From assembly GCA_902363835.1 (NCBI GenBank), contig CABJBM010000039.1:1-47988 (forward strand): a DNA stretch of 47,988 nucleotides, written 5' to 3'. This document shows, piece after piece, positions 1 through 7,796 of this stretch (its first letter is position 1; every line of letters starts with the position of its first letter). Under the pieces are notes generated by a model. That model ran no database searches and was not told where the DNA came from. It was given only the letters and a program-made list of their open reading frames with translations. The DNA comes from Lachnospiraceae bacterium (lineage in GTDB: Bacteria; Bacillota; Clostridia; Lachnospirales; Lachnospiraceae). The position numbers and the translations under genes are program-made.

Positions 1-80
1 TGAAAGCCAGCGTCTTGAGGCGCTGGCCGGTAACAAAGGCTTACAGCCTTAGTGCAAACCACCCGTTTTACGGGTGGTCA
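1..80 (+). mobile_element. Possible right end of an IS200/IS605-type element (hairpin array)
   Basis: Three perfect hairpins sit in tandem: 6-12 with 21-27, 36-41 with 45-50, and 58-65 with 71-78 (ACCACCCG, loop TTTTA, CGGGTGGT). No gene occupies them. Hairpin arrays ending in such a G+C stem are typical of the 3' guide-RNA/right-end region of TnpB-carrying IS200/IS605 elements. The tnpB gene would lie left of the window, so the call rests on structure and resemblance only. Bases 81-261 contain nothing else that I can recognise. Confidence 0.4.
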
Positions 81-261
81 TGATTTATAAAGGAAATTCT
101 TGCAGATTGTCAACGGGAAACCAGGCGGCTTTTATGGGATTCACTTCATCGGCAAGTAGGGCGCTGATGGAAAGGCGTTAAGGTAGTGTTAAAATTTACC
201 TTTTTCTCTTCCTTTCTCTGGGAAATTTCATTAGAATAGAAATAGAAAAGGAGGATTGATT

Positions 262-405
262 ATGAATACCTTTATTGTTTTCTTAATTGTCGTTTATGCA
301 GTCATAGGGGGGGTGTCCAGCCTGTATCTGTTTTTCAGTATGCCTGCAGTTATTATATGGAAGATTTACCGGAAGTTTAAGTATAATATATCTTTGATGG
401 ATTGA
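262..405 (+). CDS. Small single-pass membrane protein (47 aa)
   Basis: The frame starts ATG 13 bases after a clear AAGGAGGA site (247-254) and ends TGA. Residues 3-37 are almost wholly hydrophobic, with a short GG break, and the C-terminus is basic (KIYRKFKYN). This suggests one or two membrane-spanning segments with a cytoplasmic tail. I do not recognise the family. It converges with the minus-strand subtilase gene, and the hairpin at 434-479 separates them. Confidence 0.6.
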   Translation: MNTFIVFLIVVYAVIGGVSSLYLFFSMPAVIIWKIYRKFKYNISLMD

Positions 406-433
406 ACAATATATAAAATCCAAATTTTAATAT

Positions 434-479
434 AGGGTGTCCCGAACTATGATTTTTATATGATAGTAAGGGACACCCT
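434..479 (-). terminator. Intrinsic terminator between convergent genes
   Basis: Perfect 10-bp arms (AGGGTGTCCC, 434-443, and GGGACACCCT, 470-479) enclose a second pairing ACTAT/ATAGT. On the minus strand the stem is followed by an A/T-rich tract with T runs. It therefore best serves the subtilase gene ending at 532, though it may act on both strands. Confidence 0.7.
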
Positions 480-531
480 TATGCGTATGCTACGGAACCG
501 GAAAGATCTATTCCGGCTTTTAATGGACTCA

Positions 532-2205
532 TTAAACATTGGTAAGCCTTCGGAACAGATTGTTCACATCCAGCTGGCCGTATCCCCATATGTTATTGGG
601 ATAAACATTGGCAATTTCCCGCCGGGCGCCTCTTATGAGGAGGCGGTTTACATCATATCCGGTCATGGAGGTATAATTCCCTCTGGGAATGGCCCATTCC
701 AGGATCATGGCAATGGCGCCTGCCGTGTGGGCTGCTGCTGCCCCTGTTCCGGTAATGATTCCATACCGATTTACCGGGATAGCGCAGGGAAGCTGGTAAC
801 CTGGAGCGGCGATATCTGGTTTGACCAGGCCGCTTCTTGTATAACCTCTGCTTGATTCTAAAAGTATGCTGTCGTCAAATTGGTTAAAGGCCGTAACCGT
901 CAGCTGATGGAGTCCATTACCGGGAGAGGTTATGGTTGTATCCGGATTTGGATTCAGAAAAAAGGTTTCATTTGAAATAATGTTTCCGGAAGGCAGCCAG
1001 GAATGGAAGGATATGGGCTCATTTTCTGTGCTTTGGACCCGAATGCTCCAGACTCCGGGCAGGGGATCCCTGAAACGAAGCAAAATCAGCTGATCCCCGC
1101 TTTCTTCTTCAAATATAAAATTATTAACCCAAACCACACTTGGGGTGAAGATAAAATTAAACATTCTGCAGGAGCCGATGGTGGGGTAAATCAGCTGAGT
1201 GGATTCCCGGTTTGGTGAAGAAACGTCAACAGCCAGCCGTCCAAGGGCGTAAGGCCATATTTCCATGGAAAATAATTTATCCTGCTCTCCAACTCTTAAT
1301 TCAAAGTCGTTATAAAAGGGAGCTTCCGTAGTGCTGCTAAAGTAGTGCCTGCGGTTGTTTCCTTCATTTCCGGCTGAAACAGAAAGGCCGATTCCGGGAA
1401 GCCTCCCCAAATAGTTTAGATAATTGCTGAGGGCCCCGTTTCCGTCATGGCCTTCCTGGCTGCTTCCCAGGGCAATGCATATGACCACGGGACGGCTTAC
1501 GCTTTGTGCATAGGAATATATATAGCGTACTCCAAGTATGATGTCGGATTCCTGAAAGCACAGGACGTCGTTGGGTACAAAGAAGATTTCCTTAAGATTT
1601 TGCTTTGCCTCTTTCAGTTTTACAACTACCAGTTCCGATTCCGGAACAATACCGGAAAAGGTACCTTCCACATTTGGTTTCCCGGCGATTACACTTGCAA
1701 TAGACGTACCGTGGCCGTTGTCATCAACAGAAGGTACAATGGATAAGGGGTTATCAGATCTTAAAGCAAGATTAATAAGCTCTCTTTTATATTCTGTACC
1801 AAATGTAAAGCCTTCGGGAGGGGAGCTTCCCTGTATGGACTGGTCCCAGAGAGAGAGAATTCTGGTGGTGTTATCATTATAAAGGAAGGCCTGATGACGG
1901 TAGTCGATTCCCGTATCTATAACCCCAACAATGACGCCCCTCCCAAACAGGCCTAAGAAAGGATTTCTCTGTACCGTGCCGATCCCTGATTTTTCAATGC
2001 TGACAGTGGAAGTAGGCACAAAGAGGGTCGAAAAGCTGTGATAAGGATACACGCCCAGGTTGCAGGGATCTGAGTTTGTCTTAGGAATATGAAGAAGAGA
2101 GTGCCTGAAATTCAGCGTTGTAATGTTGTCCCCAGAAGCATACATGGGGATTGAAACATTATTAATAATGAGGTCGTAGTAGTTATTGTCCAGAACTTTT
2201 TCCAA
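532..2205 (-). CDS. Subtilisin-family (S8) protein lacking the catalytic serine; Csp-like pseudoprotease
   Basis: The 557-aa protein has the subtilase fold signatures: the aspartate motif (VIDTGID, Asp97), the histidine motif (NGHGTS, His165) and the oxyanion asparagine (SAGNEGN, Asn280). The nucleophile motif, normally GTS followed by small residues and H, reads GTGAAAAHTAG. Residue 488 is Gly (codon GGG at 742-744) where Ser is required. The protein is therefore probably proteolytically dead. Its length and the insert between Asn280 and residue 488 resemble clostridial Csp germination proteases, where inactive members such as CspC act as sensors or scaffolds. No signal peptide is visible. 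The start is TTG, chosen because CTGGAGG lies just upstream. Its role in germination is inference. Confidence 0.85.
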   Translation of the reverse strand: MEKVLDNNYYDLIINNVSIPMYASGDNITTLNFRHSLLHIPKTNSDPCNLGVYPYHSFSTLFVPTSTVSIEKSGIGTVQRNPFLGLFGRGVIVGVIDTGIDYRHQAFLYNDNTTRILSLWDQSIQGSSPPEGFTFGTEYKRELINLALRSDNPLSIVPSVDDNGHGTSIASVIAGKPNVEGTFSGIVPESELVVVKLKEAKQNLKEIFFVPNDVLCFQESDIILGVRYIYSYAQSVSRPVVICIALGSSQEGHDGNGALSNYLNYLGRLPGIGLSVSAGNEGNNRRHYFSSTTEAPFYNDFELRVGEQDKLFSMEIWPYALGRLAVDVSSPNRESTQLIYPTIGSCRMFNFIFTPSVVWVNNFIFEEESGDQLILLRFRDPLPGVWSIRVQSTENEPISFHSWLPSGNIISNETFFLNPNPDTTITSPGNGLHQLTVTAFNQFDDSILLESSRGYTRSGLVKPDIAAPGYQLPCAIPVNRYGIITGTGAAAAHTAGAIAMILEWAIPRGNYTSMTGYDVNRLLIRGARREIANVYPNNIWGYGQLDVNNLFRRLTNV

Positions 2206-2519
2206 ATTTCAGCCTCCAGGTCTGATTCGAAAGGAGCATTTGTTTTATATTATGCAGCAGGAGTGCTATTATGAGCAGCATAAAGGTTTGTTTTATTTTG
2301 GACTTCTGAAAGGTTACAATCCGGAGTCCGGATGAGTCTGCCAGCCTCTGGCAGCGGAGATTTGTACGGAGTACCGCAGGTGAGAAAGCACCGGGAAACA
2401 TGGTGAAAGCGCGGGATCTGAAAATGGAATCCAGACAGCTGAAAATATCCGACAATAAGTGGTCATTATGTTAAAGATATCACCATATATTGTAAATAAT
2501 ATATAAGCGGAGACCAAGG
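2206..2519. other. Divergent intergenic region with three tandem small hairpins
   Basis: These 314 bases separate the minus-strand subtilase gene from the plus-strand propeller gene, and no convincing gene is present. On the plus strand there are three tight stem-loops in a row: ATCCGG/CCGGAT (2319-2333, loop AGT), CTGCCAG/CTGGCAG (2338-2354, loop CCT) and CGG/CCG (2367-2376, loop AGTA). None has a T-run, so they are not ordinary terminators. The promoters for both genes are presumably here, but I could not assign them. Confidence 0.5.
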
Positions 2520-3872
2520 GTGAATTACCTTACAAATATTTATCTACAGAAGTTATGCAGGCAACAAGTTCCATTTAAACAGAGAGAGCTTGATCCCAAT
2601 CGAATAAGTGTACCTGTAGGTTACCAAATTGAAGTCTTTGCTCAAGGATTGAATGCACCAATCGGTATGGTTTTTACCGAAACGGGTGATATGTTAATTG
2701 GTGATTCCGGAGTGGCTACAATGAATCCTCGGGTTATGCGGATAAGTGGCGGGAGTATCCAGGTCATTGCTGACGGTTTTAATGTTCCACTGACTGGAAT
2801 AAATTATAAAAACGGACGCATTTATGTATCACATAAAGGAGTAGTAACTTTTATTAATCCGGATGGTACAAGACAGGATATTATAAGCGGCCTGCCAAGC
2901 AATGGGGACTTTTGCAATAACCGGGTTGAATTTGGCATTGATGAAAAAATTTATTTCGGACAGGGAACAGCAACGAATTCCGGTGTAGTAGGACTGGATA
3001 ATAGATGGGTTTCTGAACATCCTCAATTATGCGATTATCCAGGTTCCTATATTTTCCTTAACCAGGCTAATTTTGAAACCAGAAATTTGCTGATACCGGC
3101 CATAGAGTCGGCTTTTACCGGAGCTTATTCTCCCTTTGGAGTTCCCACCATCCAGCAATACCAGGTGAAAGAAGGCAGAGTTTTTGCTTCTGGAAGCGTA
3201 TTAAGAGCAAATCTGGATGGCTCTGGTATAGAACAGGTTGCATGGGGGCTTCGTAATCCATTTTGTATGAAATTTGACGGCTTAAACCGGCTGATCATAT
3301 CAAATCAGGGAATGGAGGCAAGAGGAAGCAGACCAATTGCCAATGCATTGGACGAATTGCATTTGTTTTATACCGGGGCATGGTATGGCTGGCCGGATTA
3401 CTCAGGAGGAGCTCCTGTTACATTGCCCAGGTTTACTCCCATCAGAGGCAGAAAACCGGAATTATTGCTTCACACCATTCCATCGGTTCCACCAATGCCA
3501 ATTGCAGTTTTTCCGTCTGGTTCCAATATCATGGGATTTGATTTTAACAGATCATCAGATTTTGGACTGATTGGAGATATTTACATTGCTTGTTTTGGGG
3601 GAGTCCAATATGAGGAGTCCAGCGAATATATACGTTCAGGTGTGGGACATAGAGTATTGAAGGTTAATGTTGTGAATGGAGATATATCAACATTTGCTAT
3701 TAACAAATCAGGATTTCCGGAAGAAAGAGGCTTGAACAGACCAACGGATGTCGCTTTCGGACCTGATGGTGCAATGTATATATCAGATCTGGCAATAGAT
3801 GATTTAGATAGCCCGGATGTTTATTTACCTAATACAGGAGTAATATGGAGAGTTAGAAAAATAGAGTTGTAA
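2520..3872 (+). CDS. Sorbosone/glucose dehydrogenase-like six-bladed propeller protein
   Basis: The 450-aa protein contains repeated blade motifs of the glucose/L-sorbosone dehydrogenase and NHL type: GLNAPIGMVF near residue 47, GLRNPFCMKFD near 244, and RPTDVAFGPDGAMYISD near 411. Known relatives bind PQQ or calcium and oxidise sugars, but many clostridial members are uncharacterised. There is no signal peptide, so a cytoplasmic location is likely. The annotated start is GTG after a poor ribosome site (GGAGACCAAGG), so the exact start is uncertain. The gene stands alone and is followed by a hairpin. The specific substrate cannot be told from the sequence. Confidence 0.7.
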   Translation: MNYLTNIYLQKLCRQQVPFKQRELDPNRISVPVGYQIEVFAQGLNAPIGMVFTETGDMLIGDSGVATMNPRVMRISGGSIQVIADGFNVPLTGINYKNGRIYVSHKGVVTFINPDGTRQDIISGLPSNGDFCNNRVEFGIDEKIYFGQGTATNSGVVGLDNRWVSEHPQLCDYPGSYIFLNQANFETRNLLIPAIESAFTGAYSPFGVPTIQQYQVKEGRVFASGSVLRANLDGSGIEQVAWGLRNPFCMKFDGLNRLIISNQGMEARGSRPIANALDELHLFYTGAWYGWPDYSGGAPVTLPRFTPIRGRKPELLLHTIPSVPPMPIAVFPSGSNIMGFDFNRSSDFGLIGDIYIACFGGVQYEESSEYIRSGVGHRVLKVNVVNGDISTFAINKSGFPEERGLNRPTDVAFGPDGAMYISDLAIDDLDSPDVYLPNTGVIWRVRKIEL

Positions 3873-3935
3873 ATATAAGGGGCCTGCAATGATGATCCGG
3901 GTTTTATTCCGGAAGAGTGAAACTTTAGGTTGAGC

Positions 3936-3964
3936 CAGCAAGGAATATATAATAAACCTTGCTG
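3936..3964 (+). terminator. Hairpin downstream of the propeller gene
   Basis: Perfect 8-bp arms CAGCAAGG and CCTTGCTG enclose a 13-base A/T-rich loop, about 65 bases after the stop codon. There is no good T-run, so termination is plausible but not certain. Confidence 0.4.
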
Positions 3965-4092
3965 ACTTAGCTGTAATTATTAAACATAGCTCTGACTTTT
4001 TAATATACAGATTTTGGGTACATATTCACTTTATCAATGTGGTGTTTTGAAGAAAATGGATAAGTCAGATGTGATAATAATACGGTTGAGGA

Positions 4093-4293
4093 TTAAGCGA
4101 CGTGCACATTTACAGCCTGTAAGCCACGAGCACCATTAGTAGTCTCGAAAACAACTGACTGGCCATCTTCTAAAGATTTGAAGCCTTCCATTGCAAGACC
4201 AGAAAAATGAACGAATATATCGTTGCCTTCTTCATCGCAGATAAAACCGAATCCCTTTTGTGCATTAAACCATTTTACTGTACCTTTTTTCAT
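4093..4293 (-). CDS. Cold-shock protein (CspA/CspB family)
   Basis: The 66-aa protein is one complete cold-shock domain. It has both nucleic-acid-binding motifs, RNP1 (KGFGFI, residues 13-18) and RNP2 (DIFVHF, 25-30), and the usual opening [10 protein letters not shown]. Such proteins bind single-stranded RNA or DNA and melt mRNA structure in the cytoplasm. The start follows a strong AGGAGG site (minus strand, about 4303-4308). An inverted repeat lies in the upstream leader. Confidence 0.95.
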   Translation of the reverse strand: MKKGTVKWFNAQKGFGFICDEEGNDIFVHFSGLAMEGFKSLEDGQSVVFETTNGARGLQAVNVHVA

Positions 4294-4344
4294 TAAAGAT
4301 ACCTCCTAATATAATTATATTGTATTTTTCCTAGTAGCAAAAAT

Positions 4345-4395
4345 CGCATATATGTGTAAATCATCAATAAGAATAATGACTTACAAATATATGCG
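4345..4395 (-). promoter_or_regulatory. Inverted repeat in the cold-shock gene leader
   Basis: CGCATATATGTGTAA (4345-4359) and TTACAAATATATGCG (4381-4395) are complementary at 14 of 15 positions, about 50-100 bases upstream of the cold-shock start codon. Cold-shock mRNAs commonly carry long structured 5' leaders, so this is probably a leader hairpin. An operator is the alternative. Confidence 0.45.
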
Positions 4396-4440
4396 AAATC
4401 ATGACTTTATTAAAATACTGATTCAGTTTAGCATGGTATT

Positions 4441-4769
4441 ACAAATAAGTCAAGCGGAAAATTGCCGGTTAGCAGGGAAAATTATAAAGTTCTCTTAAAT
4501 CGGTGGGATGTCCGGTCAGGGAAACCTTTGCCAACGATTCCTCATAAAAAGGGAGGAGCCGGCAAGATCGGGGAATCCTGCCGGCTGTATGAAAAAAAGT
4601 TTTATTTAAAAGGTCATTGCCTTTTTACAATTTTAACTATACCGGAGAATTGTGACGGGAATTTGAGTAATCTGTGAAGAGTTTGTGAAAATTTTATTAA
4701 AGAAAAATTCGTATTGTATTTAATAGCAAAACACATATTTGAATGGCATCTGTCTGCTGTTTAATACAA
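4441..4769. other. Intergenic stretch with one strong hairpin
   Basis: No gene is convincing here; a 71-codon frame at 4462-4677 lacks a ribosome site and protein-like composition. A perfect 8-bp stem AGCCGGCA/TGCCGGCT (4557-4586) is followed by an A-run on the plus strand. Read on the minus strand, its T-run precedes the hairpin, so it is not a clear terminator in either direction. Confidence 0.4.
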
Positions 4770-4774
4770 AACAG

Positions 4775-4816
4775 AAACACCGGAAAACCTCGTATTTACA
4801 AGGGATTCCGGTGTTT
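4775..4816 (-). terminator. Intrinsic terminator downstream of the tRNA remnant
   Basis: Perfect 11-bp arms AAACACCGGAA (4775-4785) and TTCCGGTGTTT (4806-4816) are followed on the minus strand by a T-rich tract. It lies directly downstream of the tRNA-type 3' end at 4835-4859 on the same strand. This fits the original terminator of the tRNA gene that the phage entered. Confidence 0.7.
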
Positions 4817-4834
4817 CCTCAGTTCATATGATAC

Positions 4835-4884
4835 TGGAAGTAATGGGGCTCGAACCCATAGAAAGCCTAGCATTTACAAGAAAA
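4835..4884 (-). other. Putative attL: 3' end of a tRNA gene
   Basis: On the minus strand there is a perfect T arm, ATGGG-TTCGAGC-CCCAT (4843-4859), followed by a 7-base acceptor strand TACTTCC and discriminator A (4835-4842). The matching 5' acceptor strand, D arm and anticodon arm are absent upstream, so this is only a tRNA 3' fragment. It lies 31 bases past the integrase stop codon. Phages that integrate into tRNA genes leave this arrangement, with the complete tRNA restored at the far end. The exact core and the tRNA identity cannot be fixed without attR. Confidence 0.6.
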
Positions 4885-4889
4885 ATCAG

Positions 4890-5948
4890 CTATCGTGTGA
4901 TATTTCGTGTGATACTCTCAAAGTGTTTCAAGATTTTTTTATTCTGCTTAGCCGATTCAATATCAATAATGTTTCTGTAAACATTCTTCATTACGTTGTC
5001 AGTTTGCCAGCCTCCTCTTTGCATTATGTACTGATCCGGTACTCCAATAGCGTGCATAATAGAAGCAGCATAGTGTCTGAGATCATGAAAGCGGAAAGAA
5101 GGCAAACCAGCTGATTTAATAGCTCGTTGGAAGCGATGCGTAATCTGGTCAGGGGTAGCATTTACGAGCTTTCCATCTATTTCTTGGATTAACTGTATGA
5201 CAAAATCTGGAAATTCGATTTTTCGATAACTTCCAAAGGTTTTAGGCTGCTTAATGTGCCATTCCTTATCAGCGCCCATAACCATGCTTTTGCTTACGGA
5301 AACAATATTCCCGGATACATCGTCAGAAGTAAGTGCACATATTTCTCCACGCCGAAGGGGGCCGAACGCAGCCAACAATACGGCGATTTCTAACTCCTTA
5401 CCCTTTATATGTGTCAATAACTTCTTGATATCTTCATCGGAAGGCGTATATAAGTCTGGTTTCTTCTTTGCGGGAAGTGTGGTTTTTAACCGGAAATCGG
5501 GGACAAACATTTCTAATGTGGAAGAGAGCAATCCATGAGCATTCCGCACGGTTTTAGGACTTATTTTTTTTGATATGTCGCTAACCCAGATTTGAATAGT
5601 TGTGTTGTCCAGTCCTTTTTTTAGGTTAATGGCTCCAAATCTACCAATAAAGTAGTTTCTTTGCACAGCTTCATAACCTCTGATCGTACTTGGGGATAAT
5701 ACACCTCGTTTAGAGTCTATATACCTGGAAACTGCATCATATACAGTAATATCAGCTATTTCATTTTCTCTGTTATTCCGCCACTGTAGGGCAAGGAATT
5801 CAGCCTCTTTTCTGGTTGGAGCCGTAAACGATTTGTAGTGCTTCTTTTTGTTTTCATCCACGTAGTCAAATACCTGGACGCGATACGAACCGGATGGCAG
5901 CTTATTTTTTGTTCGCTTATCCTCCTTGACCTCGTTTCTTTTTGCCAT
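4890..5948 (-). CDS. int: Tyrosine-type site-specific integrase
   Basis: The 352-aa protein has an N-terminal arm-binding region (about 1-65), a SAM-like core-binding domain (about 66-150) and a catalytic domain (about 165-340). The active-site residues are visible: Arg in LRRGE (about 199-200), HDLRH (His288, Arg291), Trp314 in GGWQT and the nucleophile Tyr324 in VYRN. It would integrate and excise the phage at the adjacent attL. The last codons carry a tandem repeat (CGTGTGATA at 4894-4902 and 4906-4914), possibly a recombinase or excisionase site. A hairpin upstream separates it from the other lysogeny genes, so it probably has its own promoter. Confidence 0.96.
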   Translation of the reverse strand: MAKRNEVKEDKRTKNKLPSGSYRVQVFDYVDENKKKHYKSFTAPTRKEAEFLALQWRNNRENEIADITVYDAVSRYIDSKRGVLSPSTIRGYEAVQRNYFIGRFGAINLKKGLDNTTIQIWVSDISKKISPKTVRNAHGLLSSTLEMFVPDFRLKTTLPAKKKPDLYTPSDEDIKKLLTHIKGKELEIAVLLAAFGPLRRGEICALTSDDVSGNIVSVSKSMVMGADKEWHIKQPKTFGSYRKIEFPDFVIQLIQEIDGKLVNATPDQITHRFQRAIKSAGLPSFRFHDLRHYAASIMHAIGVPDQYIMQRGGWQTDNVMKNVYRNIIDIESAKQNKKILKHFESITRNITR

Positions 5949-5975
5949 AATACCATTTCCTTTCTATTTTTGGGT

Positions 5976-6005
5976 ATAAAAATGACGCTCCTCTTGCCAG
6001 AGCGT
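5976..6005 (-). terminator. Hairpin upstream of integrase, minus-strand T-run
   Basis: Arms ACGCTC (5985-5990) and GAGCGT (6000-6005) are followed on the minus strand by ATTTTTAT. It would limit read-through from the repressor operon into the integrase gene. Confidence 0.45.
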
Positions 6006-6080
6006 TCCAGAAATGATATAATTCACTTGTCTATGGTGATTATATCTTCCGGAAGTCCGGTAAGAGAAAATCTATGTGAA

Positions 6081-6110
6081 GCCGTTCCGATTGCAGTCGG
6101 GGCGGTTTTC
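6081..6110. terminator. Hairpin at the end of the repressor operon
   Basis: GCCG-TT-CCGA pairs with TCGG-GG-CGGT around a small loop, just downstream of the gene ending at 6119. T-rich sequence follows on the plus strand; on the minus strand the tail is weaker. The pairing is clear but the direction is not. Confidence 0.45.
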
Positions 6111-6118
6111 CTTGTTTA

Positions 6119-6493
6119 TTACAATACTTGTGTTTTAGGACCAGAAATACTATTTTTTAATTCTTTCACAAATTTATTATATCCAGTAGAAATCATAGGA
6201 CTAAATAAAAATCTAATTGTTTCATCGTCCCCACTTTGAGACTGAAACACAATTTCAAGAGTCATTCCTTTTAAATCCCTCACCTTATCTACTATATTCC
6301 CCAGCCTGACATTCGAAACCTTAGAAAAAGAAATTTCATATGGACTTTTTTCTCCAGGCACATATAATAAAAGTTTTGAATTGTTTTTATCCAAAGATAA
6401 TTTAATCACATGTTTAAAACCCGCAGCAGTCAATCCATCAATATGAAAAACAGAAGTTGAAATCATCTTGTTTCCAAATATCCCCATACTCAT
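6119..6493 (-). CDS. Unknown protein of the lysogeny module (124 aa)
   Basis: I do not recognise this family. The protein is mostly alternating beta-type sequence (KHVIKLSLDKNNSKLLLYVP, SFSKVSNVRLG, MTLEIVFQSQ) ending in a helix (STGYNKFVKELKNSI). That pattern would suit a PH-like barrel with a C-terminal helix. It has no membrane segment and no catalytic motif. It is the third gene of the minus-strand operon after the repressor and the metallopeptidase, so a role in lysogeny or superinfection control is possible but only inferred. The start could be either of two ATG codons, 6493 or 6487. Confidence 0.6.
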   Translation of the reverse strand: MSMGIFGNKMISTSVFHIDGLTAAGFKHVIKLSLDKNNSKLLLYVPGEKSPYEISFSKVSNVRLGNIVDKVRDLKGMTLEIVFQSQSGDDETIRFLFSPMISTGYNKFVKELKNSISGPKTQVL

Positions 6494-6546
6494 TCCCTCT
6501 TTTCTTTATTATTTTATTAAAAAGCCATTGGCAATTTAATCCTTTC

Positions 6547-7269
6547 TCAATAATCATTTCCGTAAAGCCACTGTGATTCTGCACGACGGAACATATAATT
6601 ACCTCCTCGCTCCGCGCTCAGATCATCGAAGAATGATATACACCTTTCTGTCTCAGGTGAAAGCCTCGCTTTCCTTTTTAGTTTGCTTTTTGCCTCTTCG
6701 CGGACCTCTGGAAAGAAAATTTGTTCCAGCTCTATTTCTGATTTAGATATCTCTCTGGTCGTTCGACAAATATATTGAAACCATATCTTGTAGTCTATCA
6801 AAGCATTATTGGCGGCTTGGGTAGATATATTGAAGGCATTGCGGATCTGGTCTGAATTTCCGTATCCACACTTATGTATTAAAACCCGAGGGGCCAACAG
6901 ATAACTGGTAAAGTAATCCACGATGCTCTCGAATGCCTGGCTCGTTGATGGAATATTTAATATGTAATGCCCCAATTCATGCAATAAAGAAAAGCGAATC
7001 CGACTTGGTAGGATTCTTTCGTTATAGGCGATTATCCCATTCCATGAAAAAGCATCATTAGACCATGATTTACAGATTTCGTATAACTCCAGATTCTTTT
7101 CTCTTAATTCAGTATAGCTATATAACTTGAAGCTGTAGTGATTTATAATTTCAAAGCAGTCAATAGGAAGAGACGTAATATTGCAATCCCTATAGACCTT
7201 TAAAACACCTTTCAATATTTTATCTCTCATTTCGGGTGATAAATCCGTGAAGCGTAAAATGTCATGCAA
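6547..7269 (-). CDS. ImmA/IrrE-family zinc metallopeptidase
   Basis: The 240-aa protein has the zinc-binding motif HELGH (residues 97-101) in the context RFSLLHELGHYIL, followed by a downstream acidic segment (ESIVDYFTSYLLAP) that is usual for the third ligand. ImmA-type peptidases cleave or antagonise a partner XRE repressor and so trigger induction in mobile elements such as ICEBs1. The gene lies 5 bases downstream of the XRE repressor gene, its expected target. The C-terminal third (about 165-240) is less conserved. Confidence 0.9.
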   Translation of the reverse strand: MHDILRFTDLSPEMRDKILKGVLKVYRDCNITSLPIDCFEIINHYSFKLYSYTELREKNLELYEICKSWSNDAFSWNGIIAYNERILPSRIRFSLLHELGHYILNIPSTSQAFESIVDYFTSYLLAPRVLIHKCGYGNSDQIRNAFNISTQAANNALIDYKIWFQYICRTTREISKSEIELEQIFFPEVREEAKSKLKRKARLSPETERCISFFDDLSAERGGNYMFRRAESQWLYGNDY

Positions 7270-7274
7270 TTAAA

Positions 7275-7616
7275 TCAGTCCTTGTTTTCGATTTCGGACA
7301 GAAGCTGTATTAAGCGCATTTTTTGTTCAACAGACATTTTCTTTCCATTACGGGCAACTAACTTTTCTACGTCTTCGTAAGTGGGGCCAATTAATGATAA
7401 GTCTGTTTCTCCATTAGCCCATTCCTCTAACTGGTCAACCGTAATTCCAAGGTTATGGCAGATAATTATAACATTATCGACAGTAGCCTTTCCAACACCA
7501 TTCTTCATTATTCCATACAGAGTTGTATACGGGATACCGCATCTGGCAGCAAAAGATTTAAGATTATACCCCTGCTCTATTATTAATTTTTCTAAAATTT
7601 TTGCTCTTTCCATCAT
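7275..7616 (-). CDS. XRE-family phage repressor (CI-like)
   Basis: The 113-aa protein has an N-terminal lambda-repressor-like helix-turn-helix (about residues 8-65; LKSFAARCGIPYTTLYGIMK holds the recognition helices). A short helical C-terminus probably serves dimerisation (YEDVEKLVARNGKKMSVEQKM). There is no LexA-type peptidase domain, so inactivation probably relies on the adjacent ImmA/IrrE protein or on SOS control elsewhere. Its promoter on the minus strand (7645-7673) faces the Cro-like gene promoter, and it probably controls both. Confidence 0.9.
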   Translation of the reverse strand: MMERAKILEKLIIEQGYNLKSFAARCGIPYTTLYGIMKNGVGKATVDNVIIICHNLGITVDQLEEWANGETDLSLIGPTYEDVEKLVARNGKKMSVEQKMRLIQLLSEIENKD

Positions 7617-7644
7617 GTCTACCTCTTTTTCTCTATGTTCCCTT

Positions 7645-7673
7645 ATTATATATCCAAAAACGTATTTTGTAAA
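7645..7673 (-). promoter_or_regulatory. Promoter of the repressor operon
   Basis: On the minus strand, -35 TTTACA (7673-7668) and -10 TATAAT (7650-7645) are separated by exactly 17 bases. This would start transcription about 20-25 bases upstream of the repressor start codon. Confidence 0.75.
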
Positions 7674-7680
7674 TGAAGAA

Positions 7681-7698
7681 TATTCGATTTGGCGAATA
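7681..7698. promoter_or_regulatory. Candidate repressor operator
   Basis: TATTCG-ATTTGG-CGAATA is an inverted repeat with 6-bp arms between the two divergent promoters. Related half-sites recur nearby as GAATATTC (7678-7685) and CGAATTCG (7761-7768), the latter just downstream of the Cro-side -10. This fits a multi-site CI/Cro switch. Confidence 0.5.
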
Positions 7699-7723
7699 AA
7701 TACGGAAAAAGGAATATTTCATA

Positions 7724-7752
7724 TTGACATAATACTGAATAAAGAATATAAT
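7724..7752 (+). promoter_or_regulatory. Early rightward promoter
   Basis: A perfect consensus is present: -35 TTGACA (7724-7729), 17-base spacer, -10 TATAAT (7747-7752). It drives the Cro-like gene, whose ribosome site AAGGAGGTGA is at 7781-7790. The CGAATTCG palindrome at 7761-7768 falls at the expected start of transcription, where bound repressor would block it. Confidence 0.85.
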
Positions 7753-7796
7753 ACAGCTATCGAATTCGAAATTCAGAATTAAGGAGGTGATTCACA

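Noticed and set aside
2311..2470. GGGAA...GGTGAAA segment resembling a cobalamin riboswitch
   Set aside because: The following conserved TCC...CCCGCCACTG part is missing, and the downstream gene has no link to cobalamin.
2183..2517. Two overlapping minus-strand frames upstream of the subtilase
   Set aside because: They run through the tandem hairpins, lack ribosome sites and read like non-coding sequence.
4462..4677. 71-codon plus-strand frame
   Set aside because: No ribosome site, composition unlike a protein, and it runs through a strong hairpin.
4843..4925. A complete tRNA gene
   Set aside because: Only the T arm and 3' acceptor strand are present; no matching 5' acceptor strand, D arm or anticodon arm was found upstream on that strand.
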